A stretch of DNA of 64,000 nt from Nocardioides daeguensis (lineage in GTDB: Bacteria; Actinomycetota; Actinomycetes; Propionibacteriales; Nocardioidaceae). Made by a program: the position numbers and the translations under genes. This document shows positions 23,041 to 31,862 of the stretch, piece after piece (position 1 is the first letter of the stretch; every line of letters begins with the position of its first letter). Below the pieces are notes generated by a model, which was given only the letters and a program-made list of their open reading frames with translations, did not search any database and was not told the DNA's origin. The stretch lies in assembly GCF_019192965.1 (NCBI RefSeq), contig NZ_JAHTKU010000020.1:124001-188000 (forward strand), written 5' to 3'.

Positions 23041-24579
23041 TCAGCGCACGGCATCGAGGGCGTCGACCATGCCCTCGCCGTAGTAGCTGTTGTCGGCGTT
23101 GGTCCCGACGCACGGGGCCCCGAACGGGATCGTCGGCAGCGGCGGCGTCTCCTGGATCGTGCAGGCGTGGTCGTCGGCGTCGGCGCGCAGCTTGGCGACC
23201 ATCTGTGCCGGCGTGAGGTCGGGGTGGGCCGACTTCATGAGGGCGAGGACGCCGGCGACGTGCGGCGAGGCCATCGACGTGCCCGACTTCAGGCCGTAGC
23301 CGTTGTCGGTGACGATGGTCGACAGGATGCGCCGCCCCGGGGCGGCCACGTCGATGACGCCGAGGCCGCGGTTCGAGAAGTACGACAAGATGTCGTCGCG
23401 GTGGCTCGCGGAGACGGTCACCACGCCGGGCAGCTCGGTCGGGATGTCCTGGCAGCCGCTGTTGAGCGTGCGGGTCACCGGCGTGCCGTCGTCAGGGCTG
23501 CCCTCGTCGAGGAAGGACGACTTGTCGGCGAGGTCGTGGGCCGAGTTGCCGGCGGCCGCGGCGTGGACGACGCCCTGGCCGGTCGACCAGGCGACCGCGC
23601 GGCGCACGGCCTCCTTGGCGGCGTACTGGTCGGGCTGGTCCTCGCAGTAGAACTCGAACGGGTCGACGTAGTAGCTGTTGTTGGTCACGTCCATGCCGTG
23701 CGAACCGGCCCAGACGAAGCCGCACACGGCGTACTCCGGGTAGATGAAGCCGTCGTCGTTGACGACCTTGACCGCCGCCATCCGCACGTTGGGCGCGACG
23801 CCGACGATGCCGGTGCCGTTGCGCGCCGCGCCGATGGTGCCGGCGACGTGGGTGCCGTGGTCGCTGGTGGTCGGGTACCAGCCCGTCGGCGAGGTGTCCG
23901 GACGGCCGGCGTCGCTGCAGTTGACCGAGTCGGCGACGTCGATGTTGGCCGCGAGGTCCGGGTGGTCGGGGTCGATGCCGGAGTCGAGCACGCCGACGAC
24001 GACGTCACGGGAGCCGTCGGTGATGGCGTGCGCCTGGTCGGCCTTGATCACCTGCATGTCCCACTGCTCCGCCTCGCGCGGGTCGGCGGCGGTGAGGGTG
24101 TTCTCCGTGTCGTCGTGCTGCGGCGACTGCTGGGCCTTGCGGACCTGTCCCTTGCCGGGGCCCCACGGCGCCTGGACGCCGGCCGGAGTGCCCTCGGACA
24201 CCGGCACGGTGCGGGTCGCACCGACCGACTCGAGCGCGTTGCCGGCGTACGCCTGGACGTCGGCGCGGAACGAGGCCTCGTCGCTGTGGGCGACGACGAC
24301 GCCGATCTGCGGCCAGGTCTGGACGACGACACCGCCGGCCCGGGTCACGGCGCGCTCCACGAGGCGGGTCTGGCCGGGGTTGGCGTGCTTGGCGTTGAGC
24401 AGGTACGCCGACACGACTCCGTCGGGCGTGCTGATCGGCACGGGGGTCGACGGGGGCTCGTCGGCCGCGGCGCCGGGGGCGGCGACGGCGCCGGATCCGG
24501 TCACGGACAGTCCGGCCAGGGTGAGGCCGGTCGCGACCGTGAGGACGGCGGCACGGAACCGCCGGTTGAGGTGAGGCAT
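23041..24579 (-). CDS. Secreted subtilisin-like (S8) serine protease
   Basis: A 512-aa exported protease. A signal peptide of about 35 aa (LTVATGLTLAGLSV core) is followed by an inhibitor-type propeptide (residues about 45-115) and then the S8 domain. The catalytic triad is Asp in VLDSGIDPDHPDL, His in HGTHVAGTIG and Ser in SGTSMASPHVAG. The oxyanion Asn is in AAAGNSAHD. Several cysteines (CSD, CGF, CED, CQD, CTI, CVG) suggest disulfides. There is no C-terminal anchor. It is monocistronic, with a hairpin downstream. Confidence 0.93.
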   Translation of the reverse strand: MPHLNRRFRAAVLTVATGLTLAGLSVTGSGAVAAPGAAADEPPSTPVPISTPDGVVSAYLLNAKHANPGQTRLVERAVTRAGGVVVQTWPQIGVVVAHSDEASFRADVQAYAGNALESVGATRTVPVSEGTPAGVQAPWGPGKGQVRKAQQSPQHDDTENTLTAADPREAEQWDMQVIKADQAHAITDGSRDVVVGVLDSGIDPDHPDLAANIDVADSVNCSDAGRPDTSPTGWYPTTSDHGTHVAGTIGAARNGTGIVGVAPNVRMAAVKVVNDDGFIYPEYAVCGFVWAGSHGMDVTNNSYYVDPFEFYCEDQPDQYAAKEAVRRAVAWSTGQGVVHAAAAGNSAHDLADKSSFLDEGSPDDGTPVTRTLNSGCQDIPTELPGVVTVSASHRDDILSYFSNRGLGVIDVAAPGRRILSTIVTDNGYGLKSGTSMASPHVAGVLALMKSAHPDLTPAQMVAKLRADADDHACTIQETPPLPTIPFGAPCVGTNADNSYYGEGMVDALDAVR

Positions 24580-24715
24580 GGATCAACCTTTCCGAGAGGA
24601 AGGGCGCGGGGATGTGCGCCGGGTCACATCCTGTCCTCCCGGAGGCCGCCTTGGCGAGAGGATCCGCGGCCGAAGTTCCGCACGACCGGAGCCATTGCGC
24701 GCCCGCCCGGCCTCG
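24580..24715. other. Short intergenic region upstream of the subtilisin gene
   Basis: A 136-bp spacer with a gaaagg RBS for the protease on the minus strand. No clear promoter hexamers, repeats or ORF were seen. Confidence 0.4.
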
Positions 24716-25147
24716 CTAGAGGAGGAGCAGACGCTCCTCGATCTTCTGGGCGACCTGGTTGGCGAGCAGCTCGAGGCCGCCCTTCACGACGGGCGACGCC
24801 AGCTTGCCGACGCCGTGCGGCGTGAGCTCGGAGCGGTAGCGCACCGTGGTCACGCCGTCCTGCTCGGAGAAGCGGAGCGTGTCGCGCAGGTCGACGCCCG
24901 CGGCGGACCCGGTGAGCTCGAACAGCTCGTGCGGCACGGAGGCGATCACGCGGTACTCGACCTCGGTCTCGTGACCGAGGAAGGAGGAGACGTTGCGGTA
25001 CGTCGTACCGACGCCGCCGTCGCCGGAGGTCCGCACCGTGGTCACGGTGGGCGGGTCCCACTCCTCGGTGGTGGTGAAGTCGGTCAGGTAGTCCCAGACC
25101 TTCTCGACGGGACGGGGGACGACGACGACGCGCTCGACGCTCGGCAT
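24716..25147 (-). CDS. SRPBCC-family (START-like) protein
   Basis: A 143-aa helix-grip protein with the typical start VERVVVVPRPVEKVWDYLTDFTTTEEW, a central GVGTTYRNVSSFLG segment, and a long C-terminal helix (ASPVVKGGLELLANQVAQKIEERL). Such proteins bind hydrophobic ligands or act as polyketide/lipid-handling proteins. It lies 46 bp downstream of a TetR gene on the same strand and may be co-transcribed with it. The ligand is unknown. Confidence 0.85.
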   Translation of the reverse strand: MPSVERVVVVPRPVEKVWDYLTDFTTTEEWDPPTVTTVRTSGDGGVGTTYRNVSSFLGHETEVEYRVIASVPHELFELTGSAAGVDLRDTLRFSEQDGVTTVRYRSELTPHGVGKLASPVVKGGLELLANQVAQKIEERLLLL

Positions 25148-25193
25148 GACCGCGGCGGTACCCCCGGCCGATCCCCGCAGCCCGTCCGGCCGG

Positions 25194-25889
25194 TCACAGC
25201 GAGCGGAGCTGCTCCGCGACGGCCTCGAGGTCCTGGTCGGTGCGGACGACGACGATCGCGCCGGGAGCGGCGGGGGTCGTCGCCGGCGGCGGGGCGAAGA
25301 GCGCGTTGACCTGCGCCATCGCCTGGTCGATCTCCATGTGCGGGTCCTCGCACTCCTCGCGCAGCCAGCGGCGGAGCACCCGGTTGTGGGCGGCGACGAC
25401 GGCGGCCGCCATCAGCTCGCCGCGCCGCTCGGACTCCTCGGTGCCGTCGCCCCAGGCGCTGATGTACTGCCGGAACAGCTGCTGGTAGCGCGACCCGCTG
25501 ATCAGCTCGCGCTCGCGCAGCGCGGGCACCGTCGAGGTGAGCTGGTAACGACGCCGGGCCAGCGGGCCCTCGGCGATGTAGTGGAACAGCACGACCCGCA
25601 CCGCGTCGGACACGGCGAGGATGGCGCTCTTCTGGGTGGAGGCCGCGAGCCGCTCCTCGACCGCCGCGAGGATCGCGTCGTGGTCGGGGAAGATCACCAT
25701 CTCCTTGGACCCGAAGAGCCGGAAGAAGGAGCTGCGGCTGACGCCCGCGGCGGAGGCGATGTCGTCGACGCTGGTCTCGTCGTACCCGAACTCGTTGAAC
25801 AGCCGAAAGGCGGCGTCGACGATCGCGGCGGCAGGGCCCGGGCCCTTGGCGGCCGGCGCCCGGCGGTCGTCGTCACGCGATTGCGTCAC
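25194..25889 (-). CDS. TetR-family regulator beside the acyl-CoA carboxylase operon
   Basis: A 231-aa TetR regulator. The HTH lies at residues about 22-65 ([20 protein letters not shown], then [14 protein letters not shown]). The larger C-terminal ligand domain is alpha-helical and ends in a proline-rich linker and an [13 protein letters not shown] tail. It is divergent from pccB, with a 49-bp gap holding a 7-5-7 palindrome that covers the pccB promoter. It is therefore a good candidate repressor of the carboxylase genes, with an acyl-CoA or propionate-linked effector inferred. Start GTG 25889. Confidence 0.9.
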   Translation of the reverse strand: MTQSRDDDRRAPAAKGPGPAAAIVDAAFRLFNEFGYDETSVDDIASAAGVSRSSFFRLFGSKEMVIFPDHDAILAAVEERLAASTQKSAILAVSDAVRVVLFHYIAEGPLARRRYQLTSTVPALRERELISGSRYQQLFRQYISAWGDGTEESERRGELMAAAVVAAHNRVLRRWLREECEDPHMEIDQAMAQVNALFAPPPATTPAAPGAIVVVRTDQDLEAVAEQLRSL

Positions 25890-25901
25890 ACCCCACCCCC
25901 C

Positions 25902-25931
25902 TTGTGAACTCCAGTATCAATGGATGATACT
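25902..25931 (+). promoter_or_regulatory. pccB promoter with overlapping TetR operator
   Basis: A -35 ttgtga (25902-25907) and a -10 gatact (25926-25931) have an 18-nt spacer and lie 7 nt before the pccB ATG. The perfect inverted repeat agtatca-N5-tgatact (25913-25931) covers the spacer and -10. A TetR dimer bound here would block RNA polymerase. Confidence 0.7.
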
Positions 25932-25938
25932 CAGTTTC

Positions 25939-27525
25939 ATGACCGAGATCGACCTGCACACGACGGCGGGCAAGCTGGCGGACCTCGACCGCCGCACCGA
26001 CGAGGCCGTGCACGCTCCCGCCGCCAAGGCGCAGGAGAAGCAGCACGCCAAGGGGCGCAAGACCGCCCGCGAGCGCATCGAGATGCTCTTCGACGAGGGC
26101 AGCTTCGTCGAGCTCGACGAGTTCGCCCGCCACCGCTCCACGGCCTTCGGCCTCGAGAAGACCCGCCCGTACGGCGACGGCGTGATCACCGGCTACGGCA
26201 CGGTCGACGGCCGCCAGGTGTGCGTGTTCTCCCAGGACTTCACCGTCTTCGGCGGCTCGCTCGGCGAGGTGTACGGCGAGAAGATCACCAAGGTCATGGA
26301 CCTGGCGATCAAGTCCGGCTGCCCCATCATCGGCATCAACGAGGGCGCCGGCGCCCGCATCCAGGAGGGCGTCGTCTCGCTCGGCCTGTACGGCGAGATC
26401 TTCAAGCGCAACGTGCACGCCTCCGGCGTGATCCCGCAGATCTCGATGATCATGGGCAACTGCGCGGGCGGCCACGTCTACTCCCCCGCCGTCACCGACT
26501 TCACGATCATGGTCGACCAGACCTCCGCCATGTTCATCACCGGCCCGGACGTCATCAAGACGGTCACCGGCGAGGACGTCTCGATGGAGGAGCTCGGCGG
26601 CGCCCGGGCCCACAACACCAAGTCGGGCAACGCCCACTACATGGCCCACGACGAGGAGGACGCGTTCGAGTACGTCAAGGCGCTGCTGGCGTTCCTGCCG
26701 CAGAACAACCTCGACGACGCCCCGTCCTTCGACGAGGCGGCCGACCTCGAGCCCACGCCCGAGGACCTCGCGCTCGACACGCTGATCCCGGACTCGCCGA
26801 ACCAGCCCTACGACATGCACGACGTCATCACGACGATCGTCGACGACGGCGACTTCCTCGAGGTGCAGCCGCTGTTCGCACCCAACATCATCGTCGGCTA
26901 CGGCCGCGTCGAGGGCCGCTCGGTCGGCGTCGTCGCCAACCAGCCGATGCAGTTCGCCGGCACCCTCGACATCGACGCCTCGGAGAAGGCCGCCCGGTTC
27001 GTCCGGTTCTGCGACGCCTTCAACATCCCGGTGCTGACCTTCGTCGACGTCCCCGGCTTCCTCCCCGGTGTCGACCAGGAGCACCTCGGCATCATCCGCC
27101 GCGGCGCCAAGCTGATCTACGCCTACGCCGAGGCGACCGTCCCGCTCGTCACGATCATCACCCGCAAGGCCTACGGCGGCGCGTACGACGTCATGGGGTC
27201 CAAGCACCTCGGCGCCGACATCAACCTGTCGTGGCCCACCGGCCAGATCGCGGTGATGGGCGCCCAGGGCGCGGCCAACATCGTGCACCGCCGTACCCTC
27301 GCCGAGCTCGAGGCCGCCGGCGGTGACGTCGAGGCCAAGCGGGCCGAGCTGATCGACGAGTACGAGACCACGCTGGCCAACCCCTACATCGCGGCCGAGC
27401 GCGGCTACGTCGACGGCGTGATCAAGCCGTCGGAGACCCGCGCCGAGGTGGTCAAGGCACTGCGCCTGCTGCGCAACAAGCGCGAGGTGCTCCCGCCCAA
27501 GAAGCACGGGAACATCCCGCTGTGA
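25939..27525 (+). CDS. pccB: Propionyl-CoA carboxylase beta subunit (carboxyltransferase)
   Basis: A 528-aa biotin-dependent carboxyltransferase. It transfers CO2 from carboxybiotin to propionyl-CoA, giving methylmalonyl-CoA (and possibly to acetyl-CoA). The acyl-CoA oxyanion segments are [13 protein letters not shown] and [13 protein letters not shown] in the N half, and [11 protein letters not shown] and [18 protein letters not shown] in the C half. The Asp of AYDVM is the residue that in Streptomyces PccB (Asp422) favours propionyl-CoA. The ATG follows a TetR-operated, nearly leaderless promoter. It overlaps the epsilon gene by 4 nt. Confidence 0.93.
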   Translation: MTEIDLHTTAGKLADLDRRTDEAVHAPAAKAQEKQHAKGRKTARERIEMLFDEGSFVELDEFARHRSTAFGLEKTRPYGDGVITGYGTVDGRQVCVFSQDFTVFGGSLGEVYGEKITKVMDLAIKSGCPIIGINEGAGARIQEGVVSLGLYGEIFKRNVHASGVIPQISMIMGNCAGGHVYSPAVTDFTIMVDQTSAMFITGPDVIKTVTGEDVSMEELGGARAHNTKSGNAHYMAHDEEDAFEYVKALLAFLPQNNLDDAPSFDEAADLEPTPEDLALDTLIPDSPNQPYDMHDVITTIVDDGDFLEVQPLFAPNIIVGYGRVEGRSVGVVANQPMQFAGTLDIDASEKAARFVRFCDAFNIPVLTFVDVPGFLPGVDQEHLGIIRRGAKLIYAYAEATVPLVTIITRKAYGGAYDVMGSKHLGADINLSWPTGQIAVMGAQGAANIVHRRTLAELEAAGGDVEAKRAELIDEYETTLANPYIAAERGYVDGVIKPSETRAEVVKALRLLRNKREVLPPKKHGNIPL

Positions 27526-27779
27526 GCGCCGAGACCGTGACCGAGGCCGAGCAGGCGGCGACTCCCGCCGCTCCCCTGCTGCGGGTCATCACGCCGGGCA
27601 CCACGCCGGAGGAGGTTGCCGCGATCGTCGCGGTGCTCTCCGCCCTCGGCGGTGGCGCCGCGGCGCCCGAGGCACCACGCTCCGAGTGGACCAACCCGGC
27701 CCGCCGCCTGCGTCGTACCGCCAGCTCCCACCCGAACCCCGGACGCGGCGCCTGGCGCGCCAGCGCCCTGCCCCGCTGA
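27522..27779 (+). CDS. Acyl-CoA carboxylase epsilon subunit
   Basis: An 85-aa actinobacterial epsilon subunit: [23 protein letters not shown] (the conserved helix), then [11 protein letters not shown] and the basic C terminus typical of AccE/PccE. It stabilises the alpha-beta complex in actinobacterial acyl-CoA carboxylases. The GTG start overlaps the pccB stop by 4 nt. The next gene, the alpha subunit, starts 16 bp after the stop. Confidence 0.9.
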   Translation: MSAETVTEAEQAATPAAPLLRVITPGTTPEEVAAIVAVLSALGGGAAAPEAPRSEWTNPARRLRRTASSHPNPGRGAWRASALPR

Positions 27780-27795
27780 ACTGGAAGGCCACACC

Positions 27796-29592
27796 ATGAG
27801 TTTGAAGAAGGTCCTGATCGCCAACCGCGGCGAGATCGCGGTTCGGGTCATCCGTGCCGCCAAGGACGCGGGTATCGGCTCGGTCGCGGTGTACGCCGAG
27901 CCGGACGCCAACGCGCTGTTCGTGCGCCTGGCCGACGAGGCGTACTCCCTGGGCGGTTCGACCCCCGCCGAGACCTACCTCGACATCGCCAAGATCATCG
28001 ATGTCGCGAAGCAGTCGGGTGCCGACTCGGTCCACCCGGGCTACGGCTTCCTGGCCGAGAACGCGCTCTTCGCACAGGCGGTCATCGACGCCGGCCTGAT
28101 CTGGATCGGCCCCTCGCCCGAGGCGATCGACGGCCTGGGCGACAAGGCGAAGGCGAAGCAGATCGCGCTGGCTGCCGGCGCCCCGCTGGCCCCGGGCCTC
28201 AAGGACCCGGTCGAGTCGGCCGACGAGATCGTCGCGTTCGCGAAGGAGCACGGCCTCCCGGTCGCCATCAAGGCGGTCTTCGGCGGCGGCGGTCGCGGCC
28301 TCAAGGTGGCCCGCACCCTCGAGGAGATCCCCGAGCTCTTCGAGTCCGCCACCCGTGAGGCGATCAGCGCCTTCGGCCGCGGCGAGTGCCTGGTCGAGAA
28401 GTTCCTCGACAAGCCCCGCCACGTCGAGACCCAGTGCCTGGCCGACACGCACGGCAACGTCGTCGTGGTCTCGACCCGCGACTGCTCGCTGCAGCGCCGC
28501 CACCAGAAGCTGGTCGAGGAGGCGCCCGCGCCGTTCCTCAGCGACGAGCAGAACGCGCGCCTCTACGAGTCGTCGAAGGCGATCCTGCGCGAGGCCAACT
28601 ACGTCGGCGCCGGCACCTGCGAGTTCCTCGTCGCCGCCGACGGCACGATCTCCTTCCTCGAGGTCAACACCCGTCTCCAGGTCGAGCACTGCGTGTCCGA
28701 GGAGGTCACCGGCATCGACCTGGTCCGCGAGATGTTCCGCATCGCCGCGGGCGAGGAGCTCGGCTACGGCGACCCGGAGGTCCGCGGGCACTCCATCGAG
28801 TACCGGATCAACGCCGAGGACGGCGGCAACAACTTCATGCCCGCCCCCGGCACGCTCACCGCCTGGAACCCGCCGCAGGGTCCCGGCGTCCGCGTCGACG
28901 GCGGCTACCAGGTCGGCGAGACGGTGCCCGGCGCGTTCGACTCGCTGATCGCCAAGCTGATCGTCACCGGGTCCAGCCGGACCCAGGCGATCGAGCGCTC
29001 CCGCCGTGCCCTCGCGGAGTTCGAGGTCGACGGCATGCCGACCGCGATCACCTTCCACGAGGTCATCGTCAACGACCCCGCCTGGGTCGGCGCGTCCACG
29101 CCGTCCGGCGAGGGCTCCTTCGACGTCTACACGACCTGGATCGAGACCGACTTCGACAACCAGATCACGCCGTACGGCGGCGCCGCCGGCGGCGCCGCCG
29201 GCGAGGCCGAGGAGCAGGGCGAGAAGCAGAAGGTCGTCGTCGAGGTCGGAGGCAAGCGGATCGAGGTCGTCCTCCCGGCCGGCCTCGGCGGGCTCTCCGT
29301 CGGCGGCGGCGCGGGTGCGAAGAAGCCCAAGCGCGCGGCCGGCAAGAAGGCCGGCGCCGCGGCGTCGGGCGACTCGGTGACCTCGCCGATGCAGGGCACC
29401 ATCGTCAAGGTCGCCGTCGAGGAGGGCCAGGAGGTCGCCGAGGGCGACGTCGTCGTGGTCCTCGAGGCGATGAAGATGGAGCAGCCGCTCAAGGCGCACA
29501 AGGCCGGCACGATCACCGGTCTCGCGGCCGAGGTCGGCGCCACCATCGGCAACGGCGAGGTCGTCTGCGAGATCAAGGACGCCAGCGCCTGA
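27796..29592 (+). CDS. Acyl-CoA carboxylase alpha subunit (biotin carboxylase plus BCCP)
   Basis: A 598-aa protein. The biotin carboxylase domain starts [20 protein letters not shown], with the ATP-grasp loop [11 protein letters not shown] and the [10 protein letters not shown] signature. A linker rich in Gly/Ala/Lys ([15 protein letters not shown]) leads to a C-terminal biotinyl domain with the lysine in [10 protein letters not shown]. It supplies carboxybiotin to PccB and possibly to other beta subunits. It is the last gene of the beta-epsilon-alpha operon and is followed by a hairpin. Confidence 0.93.
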   Translation: MSLKKVLIANRGEIAVRVIRAAKDAGIGSVAVYAEPDANALFVRLADEAYSLGGSTPAETYLDIAKIIDVAKQSGADSVHPGYGFLAENALFAQAVIDAGLIWIGPSPEAIDGLGDKAKAKQIALAAGAPLAPGLKDPVESADEIVAFAKEHGLPVAIKAVFGGGGRGLKVARTLEEIPELFESATREAISAFGRGECLVEKFLDKPRHVETQCLADTHGNVVVVSTRDCSLQRRHQKLVEEAPAPFLSDEQNARLYESSKAILREANYVGAGTCEFLVAADGTISFLEVNTRLQVEHCVSEEVTGIDLVREMFRIAAGEELGYGDPEVRGHSIEYRINAEDGGNNFMPAPGTLTAWNPPQGPGVRVDGGYQVGETVPGAFDSLIAKLIVTGSSRTQAIERSRRALAEFEVDGMPTAITFHEVIVNDPAWVGASTPSGEGSFDVYTTWIETDFDNQITPYGGAAGGAAGEAEEQGEKQKVVVEVGGKRIEVVLPAGLGGLSVGGGAGAKKPKRAAGKKAGAAASGDSVTSPMQGTIVKVAVEEGQEVAEGDVVVVLEAMKMEQPLKAHKAGTITGLAAEVGATIGNGEVVCEIKDASA

Positions 29593-29629
29593 GCTTGCGA
29601 AGGCGCTGAATGCGTCCGCAGGTCGAGGA

Positions 29630-29672
29630 GCGTCGGCTCGGTCCCGCAGCGAAGCAAGGGACCGAGCGACGC
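29630..29672 (+). terminator. Terminator after the carboxylase operon
   Basis: gctcggtccc and gggaccgagc form a perfect 10-bp stem, extended by gcgtcg/gacgc with one bulge. It starts 37 bp after the alpha-subunit stop. Confidence 0.75.
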
Positions 29673-29685
29673 GTCACGAGACCAG

Positions 29686-29790
29686 GCGAGGTGGTGGGCG
29701 GGGGGGGGGAGGGGAGGGGCCCCGACCCCCCCCCCGGCCCCCGGGGGGCGCGCGCGCCCGGCCCCGGGGCCGCCCCCCCCCCCACCTCGC
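29686..29790. other. Low-complexity G/C tract with inverted ends
   Basis: A 105-bp stretch made almost only of G and C homopolymers (g-runs of up to ten, c-runs of more than ten, and an alternating cgcgcgcgcg). It is bounded by gcgaggtgg (29686) and its complement ccacctcgc (29782). It contains no gene. It may be a real GC-rich fold-back or an assembly/sequencing artefact. Confidence 0.6.
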
Positions 29791-29844
29791 GGCGTCTCCG
29801 GACCTGGGCGCGTCTCGGGACACGTGCTGCCCTACGGTGGCCCC

Positions 29845-30381
29845 GTGTTCCTCTACGAGTTCGAAGGCCGCCGGCCCCAGGTCCACCCCGAGGCGTTCGT
29901 CGCGCCGACCGCGACGCTGATCGGCGACGTCCGCATCGAGAAGGGTGCCAGCGTCTGGTACGGCGCCGTGCTGCGCGCCGACATCTGCACGATCATCGTG
30001 CGCGAGGGCTCGAACATCCAGGACAACTCGGTCGTCCACGGCGCCCCGGACGTCGTCGTCGAGATCGGTCCGAACGCGACCGTGGCCCACGCCTGCGTCT
30101 TCCACGGCGCCACGATGGGCGAGAAGTCGCTGCTCGGCAACGGCAGCACCGTCCTCGACCACGCCACGATCGGCGCAGGCTCGCTCGTCGCGGCGGGCGC
30201 GGTCGTCACGCCGGGCACCAAGATCCCCGAGGGCGTGCTCGCCGCCGGGGCGCCCGCCGAGACGAAGCGGCCCATCGAGGGCACGGGCGCCCACTTCTGG
30301 GTCGAGACCAACGCCGCCTACTACGCCGAGCTGGCGAAGCGGCACCACGCGGGCGTCGTACCGGTCGACGGCAGGTCCTGA
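29845..30381 (+). CDS. Gamma-carbonic-anhydrase-like hexapeptide-repeat protein
   Basis: A 178-aa left-handed beta-helix protein with hexapeptide repeats: PTATLIGDVRIEKGASVWYGAVLRAD, then IQDNSVVHG, NATVAHACVFHG, MGEKSLLGNGSTVLDHATIG. His in VVHG, VAHAC and VFHG match the metal ligands of the gamma-CA/YrdA family. A C-terminal helix completes it. Activity as a carbonic anhydrase is uncertain in this subfamily. GTG 29845 gives the family N terminus (MFLYEFEGR). It sits after the carboxylase operon, where bicarbonate is used, but is separated by a terminator. Confidence 0.88.
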   Translation: MFLYEFEGRRPQVHPEAFVAPTATLIGDVRIEKGASVWYGAVLRADICTIIVREGSNIQDNSVVHGAPDVVVEIGPNATVAHACVFHGATMGEKSLLGNGSTVLDHATIGAGSLVAAGAVVTPGTKIPEGVLAAGAPAETKRPIEGTGAHFWVETNAAYYAELAKRHHAGVVPVDGRS

Positions 30382-30395
30382 CCCGAACCCCCGGC

Positions 30396-30422
30396 CCGGC
30401 TCGTCGAGACCTGACGAGCCGG
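30396..30422 (+). terminator. Terminator after the gamma-CA-like gene
   Basis: A perfect 10-bp stem ccggctcgtc / gacgagccgg with a 7-nt loop lies 14 bp after the stop. Confidence 0.75.
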
Positions 30423-30444
30423 CCCGTCGGCGCGCCGCCGGCTC

Positions 30445-30485
30445 TTGACACATGTCTGACAGGTGGAGAAGGTCCTGTCTGACAG
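30445..30485 (+). promoter_or_regulatory. Promoter with two TGTCTGACA palindromes (candidate GntR operators)
   Basis: A -35 ttgaca (30445-30450) is followed by two copies of a palindrome: tgtctgaca (30453-30461) and ctgtctgacag (30475-30485), centres 23 bp apart. They lie just upstream of the small ORF/amidohydrolase unit. A GntR/HutC regulator is encoded at the other end of that unit, making it the likely binder. Confidence 0.65.
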
Positions 30486-30510
30486 ATCTCATCCGAGCCC
30501 GGAGGACCCC

Positions 30511-30621
30511 GTGACCGCAGAGACCCACGCGTCGGCCAACCGCGACGTCGTCGTGCACAGCCTGACCGACTTCGCCTCGCTCACCGCGCAGGAGTCGGTC
30601 GCGGTCGAGGCGGCGGCATGA
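30511..30621 (+). CDS. 36-aa ORF translationally coupled to the amidohydrolase
   Basis: GTG 30511 has a strong cggagga RBS (30500-30506) and encodes 36 aa (MTAETHASANRDVVVHSL...). It ends in TGA overlapping the ATG of the next gene (ATGA, 30618-30621). No family is recognised. It may be a leader peptide that drives coupling, or the remnant of a truncated upstream gene left by a deletion. Confidence 0.5.
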   Translation: MTAETHASANRDVVVHSLTDFASLTAQESVAVEAAA

Positions 30622-31856
30622 GCGCGCCGTACGACCTGCTCGTCGCGAACGCCCGCCTGGCCGACGGATCGCCCGTCACGCTGGGGATCCGGGACGGTCG
30701 CTACGCCCACGTCGGCACGGAGGCGCCGGCCGGCGCGACCGCGACCCGGACCATCGACGCCGGCGGCGGCCTGGTGACCGAGTCCTTCGTCGACGGGCAC
30801 CTGCACCTGGAGAAGGTGCACACGCTCGACCGGGCGGGCGACGGCGCGCTGGCGGCGTACACCTCCGGGAACATGGGCGCGGCGCTCCGCTCGATCGTGC
30901 GCGAGGCGAGCGGGGTGAAGCGGCAGTACGACCGGGCCTGGCTCGAGCCCAACATCCGGCGCGTCCTCGACGCGGCCGTCGCTCACGGGGTGCTGCACGT
31001 CCAGGCGTTCGTCGACGTCGACACCACGGCGCGGCTGGTGGGGATGGAGGCGGTGCTGGCCGTGCGCGAGGAGTACCGCGACCTGCTGGACGTCCAGGTG
31101 GTGGCCTTCCCGCAGGACGGGCTGCTCCGCGACCCGGGCGCGGCCGCGCTGTGCGAGGAGGCGCTGCGGATGGGTGCCGACGTGGTCGGCGGCATCCCCT
31201 GGATCGAGATGACCGACACCGACGCCAGGGCTCACGTGGAGTGGGCCTGCCGGCTGGCCGCGGCCCAGGGCAAGCGGGTGGCGATGCTGGTCGACGACGC
31301 CGGCGACCCGGGGCTGCGGACGACCCAGATGCTGGCGGAGGCGATGATCGAGCACGACCTGCGCGGGCGCGGGGTCGCTTGCCACGCGCGTGCCCTGGCG
31401 ACGTACCCCCAGCCGACGCTGCAGCGGCTGATGGACCTCGCGCACGCGGCAGGGCTCGGCTTCGTCTCCGACCCGCACACCGGGCCGCTGCACCTACCGG
31501 TGCGGGAGTTCCTCGAGGACGGCATCCCGGTGGCGCTCGGCCAGGACGACGTCGAGGACGCGTACTACCCGTTCGGTCGGCACAGCATGCTCGAGGTCGC
31601 CTTCCTCGCCGCGCACACCCTGCGCTTCCTCACCGCCGCCGACCAGCGACTGCTGCTCGAGCTGGTGACCACGCGGGCGGCCGAGGTGCTCGGCGTCGCC
31701 GACCACGCGATCGCCGCGGGCAACCCGGCCAACCTGTGCGTGCACGCCGACGGCCGGCTGCGCGACGTCCTCACCGAGCACGCCCGGCCCCGCTGGGTGG
31801 TCCGGGAGGGGCGGGTCGTCGCCGAGTCGGAGACGACGACGCGGCTGCTGCGCTGA
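30618..31856 (+). CDS. Cytosine-deaminase-like amidohydrolase
   Basis: A 412-aa amidohydrolase-fold protein. The HxH motif is intact (DGHLHLEK, His61/His63), His256 is present in ACHARAL, and the metal Asp is in LGQDDVEDAYYP (Asp310), as in bacterial cytosine deaminase. However, the HCDE motif of CodA (metal His and catalytic Glu) reads LVDD here (Leu224, Asp227), so the metal site or reaction must differ. It probably acts on a nitrogen heterocycle or related amide of unknown identity. It is next to a GntR/HutC regulator and has paired palindromes in its promoter. Confidence 0.8.
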   Translation: MSAPYDLLVANARLADGSPVTLGIRDGRYAHVGTEAPAGATATRTIDAGGGLVTESFVDGHLHLEKVHTLDRAGDGALAAYTSGNMGAALRSIVREASGVKRQYDRAWLEPNIRRVLDAAVAHGVLHVQAFVDVDTTARLVGMEAVLAVREEYRDLLDVQVVAFPQDGLLRDPGAAALCEEALRMGADVVGGIPWIEMTDTDARAHVEWACRLAAAQGKRVAMLVDDAGDPGLRTTQMLAEAMIEHDLRGRGVACHARALATYPQPTLQRLMDLAHAAGLGFVSDPHTGPLHLPVREFLEDGIPVALGQDDVEDAYYPFGRHSMLEVAFLAAHTLRFLTAADQRLLLELVTTRAAEVLGVADHAIAAGNPANLCVHADGRLRDVLTEHARPRWVVREGRVVAESETTTRLLR

Positions 31857-31862
31857 GCCGGC

